Shown here piece after piece: positions 34,373-43,641 of a stretch of 64,000 nt of DNA; position 1 is the stretch's first letter; each line of letters begins with the position of its first letter. The position numbers and the translations under genes were made by a program. Location of the stretch: assembly GCA_947502885.1 (NCBI GenBank), contig CANNBP010000001.1, positions 310,001 through 374,000 of the forward strand, written 5' to 3'. Origin of the DNA: an uncultured Aquimarina sp. (lineage in GTDB: Bacteria > Bacteroidota > Bacteroidia > Flavobacteriales > Flavobacteriaceae). Below the pieces are notes generated by a model. It made no database searches. It was not told the DNA's origin and was given only the letters and a program-made list of their open reading frames with translations.

Positions 34373-34453
34373 TGGATAAATATACTATTATAAAAGAACA
34401 TTTATTACTATGCATATTTATTTTACCTTTACAATGAATAGTTATTCCTATAC

Positions 34454-36133
34454 ATGTTAAACTTATACGCACTATTTAAAAGAATATTTCGGGTAATTCC
34501 TGTTACTCATAGAAAAACAACATATTTTCTTTTCATATATTCAGTAATAGTCTTGTTTCTAGAGGTGTTTTCAATTTTTTTATTAATTCCGTTGATTATT
34601 GGTTTACTTGATAATGAGATGGCACTTGCATTTATTCCACTAAAAATTGATCACGTCAATAAATATGTACTAGTAGCTTCTATTTTGTTGTTTTTTCTTA
34701 TCAAGAACTATATTGCAATACAAATTAATAAGTATCAAGCCAAAGAAGTCTTTCGCCTTGCTACAACATATTCCTTATTACTATCTAAATACTATATTCT
34801 AGGTAATTATTTAAGTTTCAAGCAGAAAAAAAAATCAGTCATTATTAAAGATATTATTTATATTCCTAATGATTTTGCGAGTAATGTATTATGGTCTCTT
34901 AATATAATAATTGCAGAAAGTATATTGTTACTATTTATCTTTTCTATTGGGCTTTTCTATAATTATGGTGTTACATTAATAGTTACTTTTATTTTAGGGA
35001 CTATTCTTATAATTTTAAGAAATTATAATAAAAAAGAGCTAGAAAACATTAACAAAAATAGGACAGCAAATTATGATTATAATATTAGTAACCTTACTAA
35101 TTTATTAAATGGTTATCTGTCACTAAAATCGTCTACATTACTTTCTCACTTTTTAGCTCTTTTTCATAGCTCTAATTCAAAATTAAATGATAGTTATGCT
35201 GTTTTACAGGCCAAAAGAGTAAATAGTATAAAGCAAACCGAAATTAGCTTGGTAGTATTAGTATGCTTTATATATCTAGCGCTTCAATTATTTTCCCTTA
35301 ATGGAATTAATCCTTTAGTATTTCTATCCATATTTGCAACATTATTGTTTAAATCCATCCCTTCGATTAATAAACTAAATATTGCTCTTACAAACTTAAA
35401 ATCTCATTTATATACTCTCGAAATTATAGAACAAAAAACGCAAATAATTAATGAAATCTCCTCTACTAATTCAACATTGACTTTTAATACTCATATCGAT
35501 TTAAAGAATATTTCGTTTTCTTATGAAAGTGATACCCCTCTATTAAACAATGTTAACCTAAGGATCATTAAAGGTAGTTTTATAGGACTAGTAGGAACAT
35601 CTGGTGTTGGTAAAACAACACTATTGAATATTATCGCAAGATTGATTTCTCCAACTGATGGTGATATGTTTATAGATAATGTAAAAGTTACTAGAGAAAA
35701 TGAATATTCTTATTTTAATCTATTTACATACGTTACTCAAAAACCCTTTATTTATGAGGGAACATTACTTGACAATTTAATACTGACTCAAGAACATCAT
35801 GATAAAGAATATCTCTATTACTTATTAGAAAAATTGGAATTAGATACTGTGATCGATCAATTCCCCGATAAATTAAATACTTATATTGGTTCTGAAGGAA
35901 GTAATCTTTCTGGTGGACAATTACAGCGTGTTTGCATTGCCAGAGCATTATTAAGTAGGCCAAAGATTTTAATTTTGGATGAAGCAACAAATAACTTGGA
36001 TAAAAATACTGAAGAAAATGTTCTACAACTTTTAAAATCATTTAGTACAAAGTATCAATGTACAATAATATCTGTTTCTCATCATATACATGAGAATCAG
36101 TCTATCTATGATACCGTTATTCCTTTAAATTAA
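34454..36133 (+). CDS. ABC exporter, fused permease and ATPase
   Basis: A 559-residue half-transporter. Six membrane segments lie in residues about 20-310. The ATPase follows with Walker A GTSGVGKTT (about residues 379-387), signature LSGGQLQRVCIARALL (from about 483) and Walker B ILILDEATNNLD. The type is that of MsbA/PglK lipid or glycolipid flippases. Its place between glycosyltransferase genes suggests export of a lipid-linked sugar product or the product of the radical SAM genes. A GT2 gene follows after 8 bases. A minus-strand 97-codon frame inside it is a shadow. Confidence 0.88.
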   Translation: MLNLYALFKRIFRVIPVTHRKTTYFLFIYSVIVLFLEVFSIFLLIPLIIGLLDNEMALAFIPLKIDHVNKYVLVASILLFFLIKNYIAIQINKYQAKEVFRLATTYSLLLSKYYILGNYLSFKQKKKSVIIKDIIYIPNDFASNVLWSLNIIIAESILLLFIFSIGLFYNYGVTLIVTFILGTILIILRNYNKKELENINKNRTANYDYNISNLTNLLNGYLSLKSSTLLSHFLALFHSSNSKLNDSYAVLQAKRVNSIKQTEISLVVLVCFIYLALQLFSLNGINPLVFLSIFATLLFKSIPSINKLNIALTNLKSHLYTLEIIEQKTQIINEISSTNSTLTFNTHIDLKNISFSYESDTPLLNNVNLRIIKGSFIGLVGTSGVGKTTLLNIIARLISPTDGDMFIDNVKVTRENEYSYFNLFTYVTQKPFIYEGTLLDNLILTQEHHDKEYLYYLLEKLELDTVIDQFPDKLNTYIGSEGSNLSGGQLQRVCIARALLSRPKILILDEATNNLDKNTEENVLQLLKSFSTKYQCTIISVSHHIHENQSIYDTVIPLN

Positions 36134-36141
36134 TACGTAAA

Positions 36142-37050
36142 ATGAAATTTAGTATTGTTACCATTACACATAATCGAGCTCATTTAATCAAAGCTACCAT
36201 ACAAAGTGTATTGAATCAGACATATTCTAAGTTTGAACACATTGTTATAGATGACGGTTCTACAGATGGTACAGAAAAAGTCATAAATGATTTTAAGGAC
36301 GATAGAATTAAGTATTTTAAGTATGAAAAACATTCGTACCGAAGTTTTTTAAGAAACGAAGGAATTAGAAAATCTAAGGGCGAGATCATTTGTATATTAG
36401 ACTCTGATGATCTTTGGCATAAAAATAAGTTAGCAACATTATTTGAATTGTTTACAACCCAAAACAAAATTGAGTTTATATTTCATAATGTGTGCCTATT
36501 AGATTCAGAAAATAAAGAACTTGATCATTTATATACATATAAAAAATCGTTTTATCGTTTTGTACTAAATGAAATGTTTGATGACACCCTACTGCCCTAT
36601 CCTTTTTATAGTTTTAGGAAGTCACTGTTAGATACTATTGAAATTTACGACGAACAAATGGTCGATGGTCAGCATGATTTTTTTTTGAGAGTCGCAGCAA
36701 TATACCCTATATACTATTCTCCTAATATCTTAGCTTATAAGGTGCATCATGAAAAAAACCTTTCTAAAAAGTTTCGAGTTTCTGCTTTAATTAACTATAT
36801 TATTTCACTTAAGAAGTTATATAAAAATGAACATATTTCGACTCAGGAATATTCAAAAATGATTAACGCTACCTATTATAAAATTGCAATCTACTATACT
36901 AATATTAACGAAAAAAAAGAAGCATTAAAATATCTTAATGATATCATAAAAGACGCCTCAAGGTTAGAAAAAATATTTTTTTTAGCTCAAGTTCTTAGAT
37001 TTAAAAATAAATATTCTATAAATTTAAAATCTAGTTTTTCCAATTTATAG
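36142..37050 (+). CDS. GT2 family glycosyltransferase
   Basis: A 302-residue cytoplasmic GT-A enzyme: FSIVTITHNRAHLIKATIQSVLNQTY, DDGSTDGTEKVI and ILDSDDLWHKNKL are the canonical nucleotide-sugar and DxD segments. The catalytic-base region MVDGQHDFFLRVA follows. C-terminal helices after about residue 215 carry no clear membrane segment. It is co-directional with the ABC exporter (8-base gap). Donor and acceptor are unknown. Confidence 0.88.
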   Translation: MKFSIVTITHNRAHLIKATIQSVLNQTYSKFEHIVIDDGSTDGTEKVINDFKDDRIKYFKYEKHSYRSFLRNEGIRKSKGEIICILDSDDLWHKNKLATLFELFTTQNKIEFIFHNVCLLDSENKELDHLYTYKKSFYRFVLNEMFDDTLLPYPFYSFRKSLLDTIEIYDEQMVDGQHDFFLRVAAIYPIYYSPNILAYKVHHEKNLSKKFRVSALINYIISLKKLYKNEHISTQEYSKMINATYYKIAIYYTNINEKKEALKYLNDIIKDASRLEKIFFLAQVLRFKNKYSINLKSSFSNL

Positions 37051-37092
37051 AAAAAACTAGGGTGAGATTTTAATTTCGATAAACTAAATAAT

Positions 37093-38163
37093 TTGTTAGA
37101 GAGCATAAATCAACGTTTTTTTCCAAAGCATTATATGTTTACTCCTAAATGGATCGTTTTGGGAGTGAACAACGTATGCAATTTACATTGCAAAATGTGT
37201 GATGTAGGCACTAAGAATTTGGACAGTAACTTTGCACAAAATTTAGTGGGAACTCACCCAATAAATATGCCCTTAGAATTACTCAAAAAAATTATAGACC
37301 AAACAAAAAAATACTACCCAAATTCTAAACTTGCATATGCTTTTACAGAACCATTGGTTTATCCACATTTAATAGATTCTTTAAATTATGCTAAAGAGAA
37401 AAAGTTAAAGACAGTAATAACTACTAATGCTTTAACTTTAAAATTTAAAGCCAAAGAATTGGCTAAAGCAGACATTGATACTATTTTTGTTTCTATTGAT
37501 GGACCTCAGGATATACATAATGAGATAAGAGGAAATAAAAAATCATTTCAAAGAGCTATTGAAGGAATTGAACAACTTTCATCTTTGGCCCCTTCTATAA
37601 ATATCGAAATAATTTGTGCCATAACAGAATGGAATATACCACATTTAAAAACTCTTTTAAACTCTCTAAAAAACATCAATATATCTAGAATTGGTTTTAT
37701 GCATACACAATTCATTTCAAATGAGAGTATTCAAAGTCATGATAAAACACCTTGGGGTGCATTATACCCTGCTACCGATTCAAATATGGATTTAATTGAT
37801 TTAAACAATATTGATACAGATAAACTATTTCATGAAATCGATGAAATTCAAAATTCTAAGTTTCCATTTGAAGTTTATTTCTCTCCCAAAATAAATTCAA
37901 AAAGTATTTTGGATACTTATTATAAAAAGTCAGAGAAAATTTTAGGAAAACATTGTAATGCCGTTTTTACCAGTATTATGATAAAATCTGATGGTAGCAT
38001 AATCCCTGCTCATGGAAGGTGTTATAATTTAACTTTGGGAAACATTTATGATAAAACTTTAAAAGATATCTGGCAAGGTGGTATACTAAAAAAATTAAGG
38101 ACTGATTTACACAAAGCGGGAGGCTTATTTCCTGCCTGTAGTAGATGTTGTAGTGCTTTATAA
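37093..38163 (+). CDS. radical SAM protein with SPASM-type C-terminus
   Basis: A 356-residue protein. The start is set at TTG 37093; an in-frame ATG at 37135 would leave only 14 residues before the cluster and remains possible. The [4Fe-4S]-SAM motif is CNLHCKMC (C29, C33, C36). The C-terminus has Cys at HCNAVF, RCYNLTLGNIYDKTLKDIW and ACSRCC, as in SPASM/Twitch domains that bind auxiliary clusters. These enzymes modify peptides or small molecules. No precursor peptide was spotted next to it. It is followed by a B12-type radical SAM gene after 3 bases. Confidence 0.85.
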   Translation: MLESINQRFFPKHYMFTPKWIVLGVNNVCNLHCKMCDVGTKNLDSNFAQNLVGTHPINMPLELLKKIIDQTKKYYPNSKLAYAFTEPLVYPHLIDSLNYAKEKKLKTVITTNALTLKFKAKELAKADIDTIFVSIDGPQDIHNEIRGNKKSFQRAIEGIEQLSSLAPSINIEIICAITEWNIPHLKTLLNSLKNINISRIGFMHTQFISNESIQSHDKTPWGALYPATDSNMDLIDLNNIDTDKLFHEIDEIQNSKFPFEVYFSPKINSKSILDTYYKKSEKILGKHCNAVFTSIMIKSDGSIIPAHGRCYNLTLGNIYDKTLKDIWQGGILKKLRTDLHKAGGLFPACSRCCSAL

Positions 38164-38166
38164 ATT

Positions 38167-39690
38167 ATGGGAAGTAATAAAATTATAATATTTAACCCTA
38201 GAAGTGCAAATGCTAAGCATAGAATTCCTAATTCTATTTTGCAAGTGGGCGCAGCTATTCATAATATTTATGAATATGTTTTTGTCGATGGTAACCTAGA
38301 GAGAGATCCATTGCAAACCATTTTGAACTATTTCAAAACGGGTGAGTTTAAATATTTTTGTACCACGGTTATGCCTGGCCCCCAATTGAAGGAAGCAATC
38401 CCATTTACCAAAAACATAAAAAAACAATACCCTGACTGTATAACGGTTTGGGGTGGTTATTTTGCATCAAATCAATATAAAGTTTCTATTAATTCGGGAT
38501 ACGTAGATTATATTATAAATGGCCCAGGAGATAATGCTTTTCCTAAGCTAATAGCTACTCTAGAAAATAAGGAGTTAGATCAACTTTCTTTGATAGATAA
38601 CCTTATTTATAGAAATATTGAAGGTAAAATTGTCCAAACTCGTAAAGAAGCATTATTAAATCAGGACGATTTACCATCTTTGCCATATGATTATTTAAAT
38701 ACTTTTTATCCTTTATCACAGTATTTGGCCAAAACTTTTATGGGTAGAAAAACTCTAGCATATCATTCTAGTATGGGATGTCCTTTTAGCTGTTCGTTTT
38801 GTGCTGTAGTGCCTATTTATAATGCCCGATGGAAAGGAAAATCTGCTGATAATATTTACAAAGACCTCACATATTTTAAGCACAAATATAATATTGATGC
38901 AATCGAATTTCATGACAACAACTTTTTTACCTCCAGAAAACGAGTATTAGAATTTTCTAAATTGGTAATGCATGATAACGTACAATGGTGGGGAGAAGGA
39001 AGAATTGACACCATAAATCAATACTCTGATGAGGATTTGCGAATCATGAGAAAAGCAGGATGTAAAATGATTTTCTTAGGTGCCGAAACGGGTAATGATG
39101 AAGTACTAAAACAGATGAATAAAGGAGGGACACAAACTGGACAAATGATCAAAGATTTTGTGTTACGTATGAAAAACGTGGATATTATTCCAGAATTATC
39201 GTTTGTATTGGGATTGCCAGGAGATTCAGAAGAACAGGTATATCGCCAAATTTTATGGGATATCAATTTCATTAAAGAAATTAAAGAGATAAACCCGAAT
39301 GCAGAAATCATCATTTATTTATATAGTCCAGTACCAACTGAAGGATCAGAATTGTATCAACAAATTTTGGATGCTGGTTTTTCTTTTCCTTCTACTCTAG
39401 AAGAATGGATCGACCCTAGTTGGGAAAAATTCGATTTAAGAAAAAACCCTTTGACTCCATGGTTAAAACCATATATGATTGATACTATTAAAAATTTTGA
39501 AACTGTATTAAATGGGTATTACCCAACAGTATCTGATTTTAGAATTAAAGGATATAAAAAACAATTATTGAAATTGGTTTCTGGCTATCGCTATAAATTT
39601 GGATTTTATCAATATCCTTATGAAATAAAAGTATTACATAGAATATGGAAATATCGCCAACCAGAAATACAAGGTTTTTACTCAGAATAA
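38167..39690 (+). CDS. B12-binding radical SAM protein
   Basis: A 507-residue enzyme. The N-terminal Rossmann region (about residues 1-150; VWGGYFASNQYKVSINSGYVDYIINGPGD) is the cobalamin-binding domain, without an obvious DxHxxG. The radical SAM motif is CPFSCSFC (C205, C209, C212), followed by IEFHDNNFFTS and FLGAETGNDEVLKQMNKGG, typical of the class B methylase family. These enzymes put methyl groups on unactivated carbon or make ring changes. It is immediately followed by a methyltransferase gene (stop and start adjacent). Confidence 0.9.
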   Translation: MGSNKIIIFNPRSANAKHRIPNSILQVGAAIHNIYEYVFVDGNLERDPLQTILNYFKTGEFKYFCTTVMPGPQLKEAIPFTKNIKKQYPDCITVWGGYFASNQYKVSINSGYVDYIINGPGDNAFPKLIATLENKELDQLSLIDNLIYRNIEGKIVQTRKEALLNQDDLPSLPYDYLNTFYPLSQYLAKTFMGRKTLAYHSSMGCPFSCSFCAVVPIYNARWKGKSADNIYKDLTYFKHKYNIDAIEFHDNNFFTSRKRVLEFSKLVMHDNVQWWGEGRIDTINQYSDEDLRIMRKAGCKMIFLGAETGNDEVLKQMNKGGTQTGQMIKDFVLRMKNVDIIPELSFVLGLPGDSEEQVYRQILWDINFIKEIKEINPNAEIIIYLYSPVPTEGSELYQQILDAGFSFPSTLEEWIDPSWEKFDLRKNPLTPWLKPYMIDTIKNFETVLNGYYPTVSDFRIKGYKKQLLKLVSGYRYKFGFYQYPYEIKVLHRIWKYRQPEIQGFYSE

Positions 39691-40362
39691 ATGCGTCAAC
39701 TCGTAAAAAAAATAACCAATCCATTTTTAAAATGGGCTTTCTATAGGTATCATTCTAAACCCAGAAAGTATACTTACCGTGGGATTAGTGTATCGGTACC
39801 ACCTGGTGTTTTTCCTCCTCATTTTACAATTAGTACCAAAATTTTACTTGATTATTTGAATAAAAAAGATCTAAATCAAAAAAAAATTTTAGAGTTAGGT
39901 TGCGGTTCTGGTATTATTTCTTTGTTTTCTGCTTCAAAAGGAGCTTTAGTTACAGCTTCAGACATTAATCCTATTGCTCTAGAATCTCTAAAAATATCAA
40001 GCCAAGAAAATCGTTTACCTATACAAATAGTAACTTCAGATTTATTTGATGCTATTGAGGAGCATATTAATTTTGATATCATCGTTATAAATCCTCCTTA
40101 TTATCCCAAAAATCCTAAAAACGATAAAGAAAAAGCATGGTTTTGTGGAGAAAATTTCGAGTATTTTCAAAAGTTATTTAAACAATTATCTACCGCAGTT
40201 GATTATGAAATAACCTATATGATATTATCTGAGGATTGCAATATTTCTACTATTAAAGATATGGCTGGTAAGAATAATCTAGAACTACACGAAATATTTT
40301 ATAAGAAAGTAAATTTTGAAAAGAATTACATATTCAAAATTTTGAAACAAGTTTACCATTAA
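39691..40362 (+). CDS. class I SAM methyltransferase (HemK/PrmC-like)
   Basis: A 223-residue methyltransferase. ILELGCGSGIISLFSASKG is motif I and IIVINPPYYPKN contains the NPPY of enzymes methylating amide or ring nitrogens. The N-terminal KYTYRGISVSVPPGVFPPHFTIST is as in PrmC-like small-molecule methyltransferases. It starts directly after the B12 radical SAM stop. Its last 4 bases overlap the convergent lipoprotein gene. Substrate unknown. Confidence 0.85.
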   Translation: MRQLVKKITNPFLKWAFYRYHSKPRKYTYRGISVSVPPGVFPPHFTISTKILLDYLNKKDLNQKKILELGCGSGIISLFSASKGALVTASDINPIALESLKISSQENRLPIQIVTSDLFDAIEEHINFDIIVINPPYYPKNPKNDKEKAWFCGENFEYFQKLFKQLSTAVDYEITYMILSEDCNISTIKDMAGKNNLELHEIFYKKVNFEKNYIFKILKQVYH

Positions 40363-41492
40363 AAATCTACTTCTCTTACACTATTTGGATGTTTAATAGT
40401 TACAAAAGGAGATAAATTATCAATATCTTTTCTATGATATAATTCTCCTAAAACAGTAAACTCATGATGTGTATGTGTATCTAGGTTTTTCAATATTTCT
40501 TTAGTCTCATCAGTGGACATACCCCATTCATTCGCTACTCTTTCTAATGATGGTTCTAAAAATGAAATATAGCTTATTTCCATCAAATAATGATTTTGTT
40601 GGTTTACAAAATTCAAATTTTCCCAAATTGCATTTTGATATTGCATTAACATACTATTTGATGTTTTTAAAGTATCTTGAAATGCTTCAAAAGTGATATA
40701 ACCGCCAATATCATTTTGATTTTCGAAAAAAGGTTGAATACTAACTTCATGACACCAAATGCATTTCCCAGGCTTTCCAGCATCTGTAACTTCTTTATTT
40801 GCAGCACTTTTTAAAACTCCATTAACATCATAAACTCCAAAACGTAATTGGCCATTGCTCATAATTTCAACACTTTCAAATTCAAGAGGTTGTTTTGATA
40901 AAGGGTCAATTTCAGTAGAAAGAAATAACTGTTTATTATTTTTTTGAGAAGAAAAAGAAAATACTCGATCTACATTTGATATACTCGAATTATTTGCATA
41001 CCCTTCATCTTTATGTATTTTATATTTATCCTTTAATTTTGTAAGTGAATTGGGTACGCCACTAATCGGGTAATAATTATCAGGTTCACCTAGGGTAAGA
41101 ACAATATACTTACCAATATCTATCGCATTGTTTTTTTGATACTCTTCTGAAGATTTTATGGTTTTGTGTAGTTTTTCAAAAACTTTTAGGGCTTGATCAG
41201 AAAAACCTAATTTACTCACATCAATGGTTATCATTGGGTTTTCATAAATAAATGAAGTAGAATGATCTTTTTTAATAACTCTAGTTGCTCCCAAATAAGA
41301 CATAGACCATTGTAAACCTGTTATTTGTTTTTCAAAAGTGTCTTCATCATATGCTTTATGCCATTTTAGATTAACAATTAGATTATCATCTATTTCTTCA
41401 TAAACTTGATCATCGTTACCACAAGAAAGTAAAATGTAAAAAGCACAAAATAGAAAACAGGACTCTTTCTTAAAGTAAAATCTATCTTTCAT
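40359..41492 (-). CDS. lipoprotein with a CxxCH haem-binding motif
   Basis: A 377-residue protein. An N-terminal hydrophobic stretch ends in a lipobox-like ILLSCG (C24), so it is probably lipid-anchored outside the cytoplasmic membrane. GKCIWCHEV (C244, C247, H248) is a cytochrome c-type haem attachment motif; a distal Met ligand cannot be assigned. The rest resembles no family I know. It converges on the methyltransferase gene (4-base overlap) and overlaps the B12 radical SAM gene behind it by 4 bases, so it belongs to the minus-strand operon. A redox role is suggested by the motif only. Confidence 0.6.
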   Translation of the reverse strand: MKDRFYFKKESCFLFCAFYILLSCGNDDQVYEEIDDNLIVNLKWHKAYDEDTFEKQITGLQWSMSYLGATRVIKKDHSTSFIYENPMITIDVSKLGFSDQALKVFEKLHKTIKSSEEYQKNNAIDIGKYIVLTLGEPDNYYPISGVPNSLTKLKDKYKIHKDEGYANNSSISNVDRVFSFSSQKNNKQLFLSTEIDPLSKQPLEFESVEIMSNGQLRFGVYDVNGVLKSAANKEVTDAGKPGKCIWCHEVSIQPFFENQNDIGGYITFEAFQDTLKTSNSMLMQYQNAIWENLNFVNQQNHYLMEISYISFLEPSLERVANEWGMSTDETKEILKNLDTHTHHEFTVLGELYHRKDIDNLSPFVTIKHPNSVREVDF

Positions 41493-42859
41493 AACTCATA
41501 TAATTTCATTCCCACTTGAGCAATAAGTGATTTCATTTTTAGTTTGGTAAAGGGTATAATTCCTTTTTGTCGCTTACTATTCACTTCATTTACAATATAT
41601 CTAACAGCATAATTGTAGTACTTACGCCTATACGTCCTTTTGAAATCAATATCCCTATCTGTAGATGTCTCCCAATTAGGTTGTTGCGTGATTTTTTCTT
41701 CGATCTCATTATAAAGCGATGTCCCTTTTATCGGATAAGCCACAGTAATGGTAAAATTAGTAGGATTTGCTTCTTTTAAATAAGTAACAGTTTGTAAAAT
41801 ATCTTTTCTATTTTCTCCTGGGTAACCTACCATTATAAAAGTACCGGTTTCAATACCTAATGCATTTGTTTTCTGAATGGCTGTTTTTACGGTATCCACA
41901 TTCACACGCCTGTCCATAGCATCAATAATCTTTTGTGAGCCACTTTCTGCTCCAATCCAAATACGATAACATCCTATTTCTTTTAATAACTGCAATATCT
42001 CATCATTTAAGCGTTCTGCTCTGGTAATACATTCAAAAGGTATAATAGCATCCTCCTCTATCATCTCTTTATGAAAATCTCTGAGCCACTTATGACTTAC
42101 TGTAAAAACATCATCTACAAACCAAACGCTATCTGGTTTGTATTTGGTTTTAAGCATTTTTAATTCCTGCGCTACCATTTTTGCAGGTCTACGGCGATAA
42201 CTTTGCCCATAAACCGCAGTACTACACCATTTACATGTATAAGGACAGCCTCTTTGCGTACTTACAGTCATAGAACTTTTACCATGGTATTTTTTCCAAG
42301 TTTCTAAATATCGATGTATCGGAATAGCATCTCTATTGGGCAAGGGTAAATGAACTAGTTCTTTAATTTTGGTCCTAGGAGGAGTTTTTATCAGTTCACC
42401 ATCCAACATATAAGCAATTCCTTGTATTTCTTTAAAATTAGTAGAATTTAGAATTGCATTCGAAAGCTCAAAAGAAGTTTGCTCACCCTCTCCTATTATT
42501 AAAAAATCGACACCAGTCTTTAAATAATTTATGCAATTATAAGTAACATCAGGACCACCAAGAATAATTTTAGGATTGCCATATTTATGATCTGTTTTTA
42601 ATGTTTTCACCAATTTAATCACATTAACTTTTGTCATTAAATTCGTATAAATCGCAACAATTTTTGGTTGTTCCTTCTTTATAAATTTTAATTGCTCCTC
42701 GAATGAATAAAAAGTACTATCAAAAATGCTGTTTTGTAGATTCTTTTCATTCAGATATGCAGAAATATACAACAAGCCCAATGGTGGGTAAGGGCGCATA
42801 ATTTTTTGCTCCTTATCATCCTCTAACAAATAATATCCATGGGTTAAAACAATGCTCAT
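41489..42859 (-). CDS. B12-binding radical SAM protein
   Basis: A 456-residue enzyme with the cobalamin-binding Rossmann domain first (KIILGGPDVTYNCINYLKTGVDFLIIGEGE), then the radical SAM core with CPYTCKWC (C205, C209, C212), VDDVFT and IWIGAESGSQKIIDAMDRR. It is similar throughout to the product of 43638-45101, so the two look like diverged duplicates. It overlaps the lipoprotein gene and the methyltransferase gene by 4 bases each. Likely substrates are the same scaffold handled by the other cluster enzymes. Confidence 0.88.
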   Translation of the reverse strand: MSIVLTHGYYLLEDDKEQKIMRPYPPLGLLYISAYLNEKNLQNSIFDSTFYSFEEQLKFIKKEQPKIVAIYTNLMTKVNVIKLVKTLKTDHKYGNPKIILGGPDVTYNCINYLKTGVDFLIIGEGEQTSFELSNAILNSTNFKEIQGIAYMLDGELIKTPPRTKIKELVHLPLPNRDAIPIHRYLETWKKYHGKSSMTVSTQRGCPYTCKWCSTAVYGQSYRRRPAKMVAQELKMLKTKYKPDSVWFVDDVFTVSHKWLRDFHKEMIEEDAIIPFECITRAERLNDEILQLLKEIGCYRIWIGAESGSQKIIDAMDRRVNVDTVKTAIQKTNALGIETGTFIMVGYPGENRKDILQTVTYLKEANPTNFTITVAYPIKGTSLYNEIEEKITQQPNWETSTDRDIDFKRTYRRKYYNYAVRYIVNEVNSKRQKGIIPFTKLKMKSLIAQVGMKLYEL

Positions 42860-43641
42860 TTTTTTTCTAATTCTATTAAAAAATGATCTGCATATTTTGC
42901 TAAGAACCTAAAATTGATATAACTTTCTATTGTATTTAGCACATTCCAAATTGGAAATTTAGTAAGAAATGACTTTTCTAGGTATGATGGTGGAACCAAA
43001 ATTCCGATAGGAACACAGTGTGCCACAGAAAAATTCTTTTTGGACATTGATATAATGTCACTAGGGCTATAGTACCATGTCGGTACTTTTTTACCTTCTA
43101 CATTTGCTAATATTAAATTATTCGTGTCCCGACGTTTTGCCTTTTTGAAATTCCCTTTTGACCAAAAATATAAGCGTTCCCAAATACATTTTTTAGGCAT
43201 CAAAACCATAATCAATTTACCTGATGGTTTTAACATCGAATAAACGGTTTGAATAAATTGATTTAATTCAATACTGGATAAACAATTTAATCCTCCAAAA
43301 TTAGAAAATATAATATCGAACTGTGTTTTACTTAGTTCACTTTTATCGAGGTTTTTACAATCCAGAACACTAAAAGTAACATTAGTTGTCTTATTTTTAT
43401 GTTCTGCTATTTTAATCATATTTTCTGAAATATCGGTTGCAGTAATATCATGATCTTTTTTGTCGAATTCTAAAGCGTCTATACCTGTTCCACAATTTAC
43501 TTCTAAAATAGCCATTTTTTTTGTAGCTTTAAATATAGGCTTTAGGTTTCTGTATACCTTTTTTCTTTGCGCTAACCCTATTTTTGTATTTGTAAAAGTA
43601 GTATCATAGGTATTGGCTGCTACATCAAAAAAACTGCTCAT
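42856..43641 (-). CDS. class I SAM methyltransferase
   Basis: A 261-residue methyltransferase. MAILEVNCGTGIDALEF is motif I with the Gly-rich loop, DITATDISENMIKIAE is motif II, and FDIIFSNFGGLNCL and LKPSGKLIMVLMP follow. A Lys-rich insertion and a C-terminal hydrophobic part (about 205-250) complete it. It sits between two B12 radical SAM genes, overlapping each by 4 bases. Substrate unknown; O- or C-methylation of a sugar or lipid head group would fit the context. Confidence 0.85.
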   Translation of the reverse strand: MSSFFDVAANTYDTTFTNTKIGLAQRKKVYRNLKPIFKATKKMAILEVNCGTGIDALEFDKKDHDITATDISENMIKIAEHKNKTTNVTFSVLDCKNLDKSELSKTQFDIIFSNFGGLNCLSSIELNQFIQTVYSMLKPSGKLIMVLMPKKCIWERLYFWSKGNFKKAKRRDTNNLILANVEGKKVPTWYYSPSDIISMSKKNFSVAHCVPIGILVPPSYLEKSFLTKFPIWNVLNTIESYINFRFLAKYADHFLIELEKK

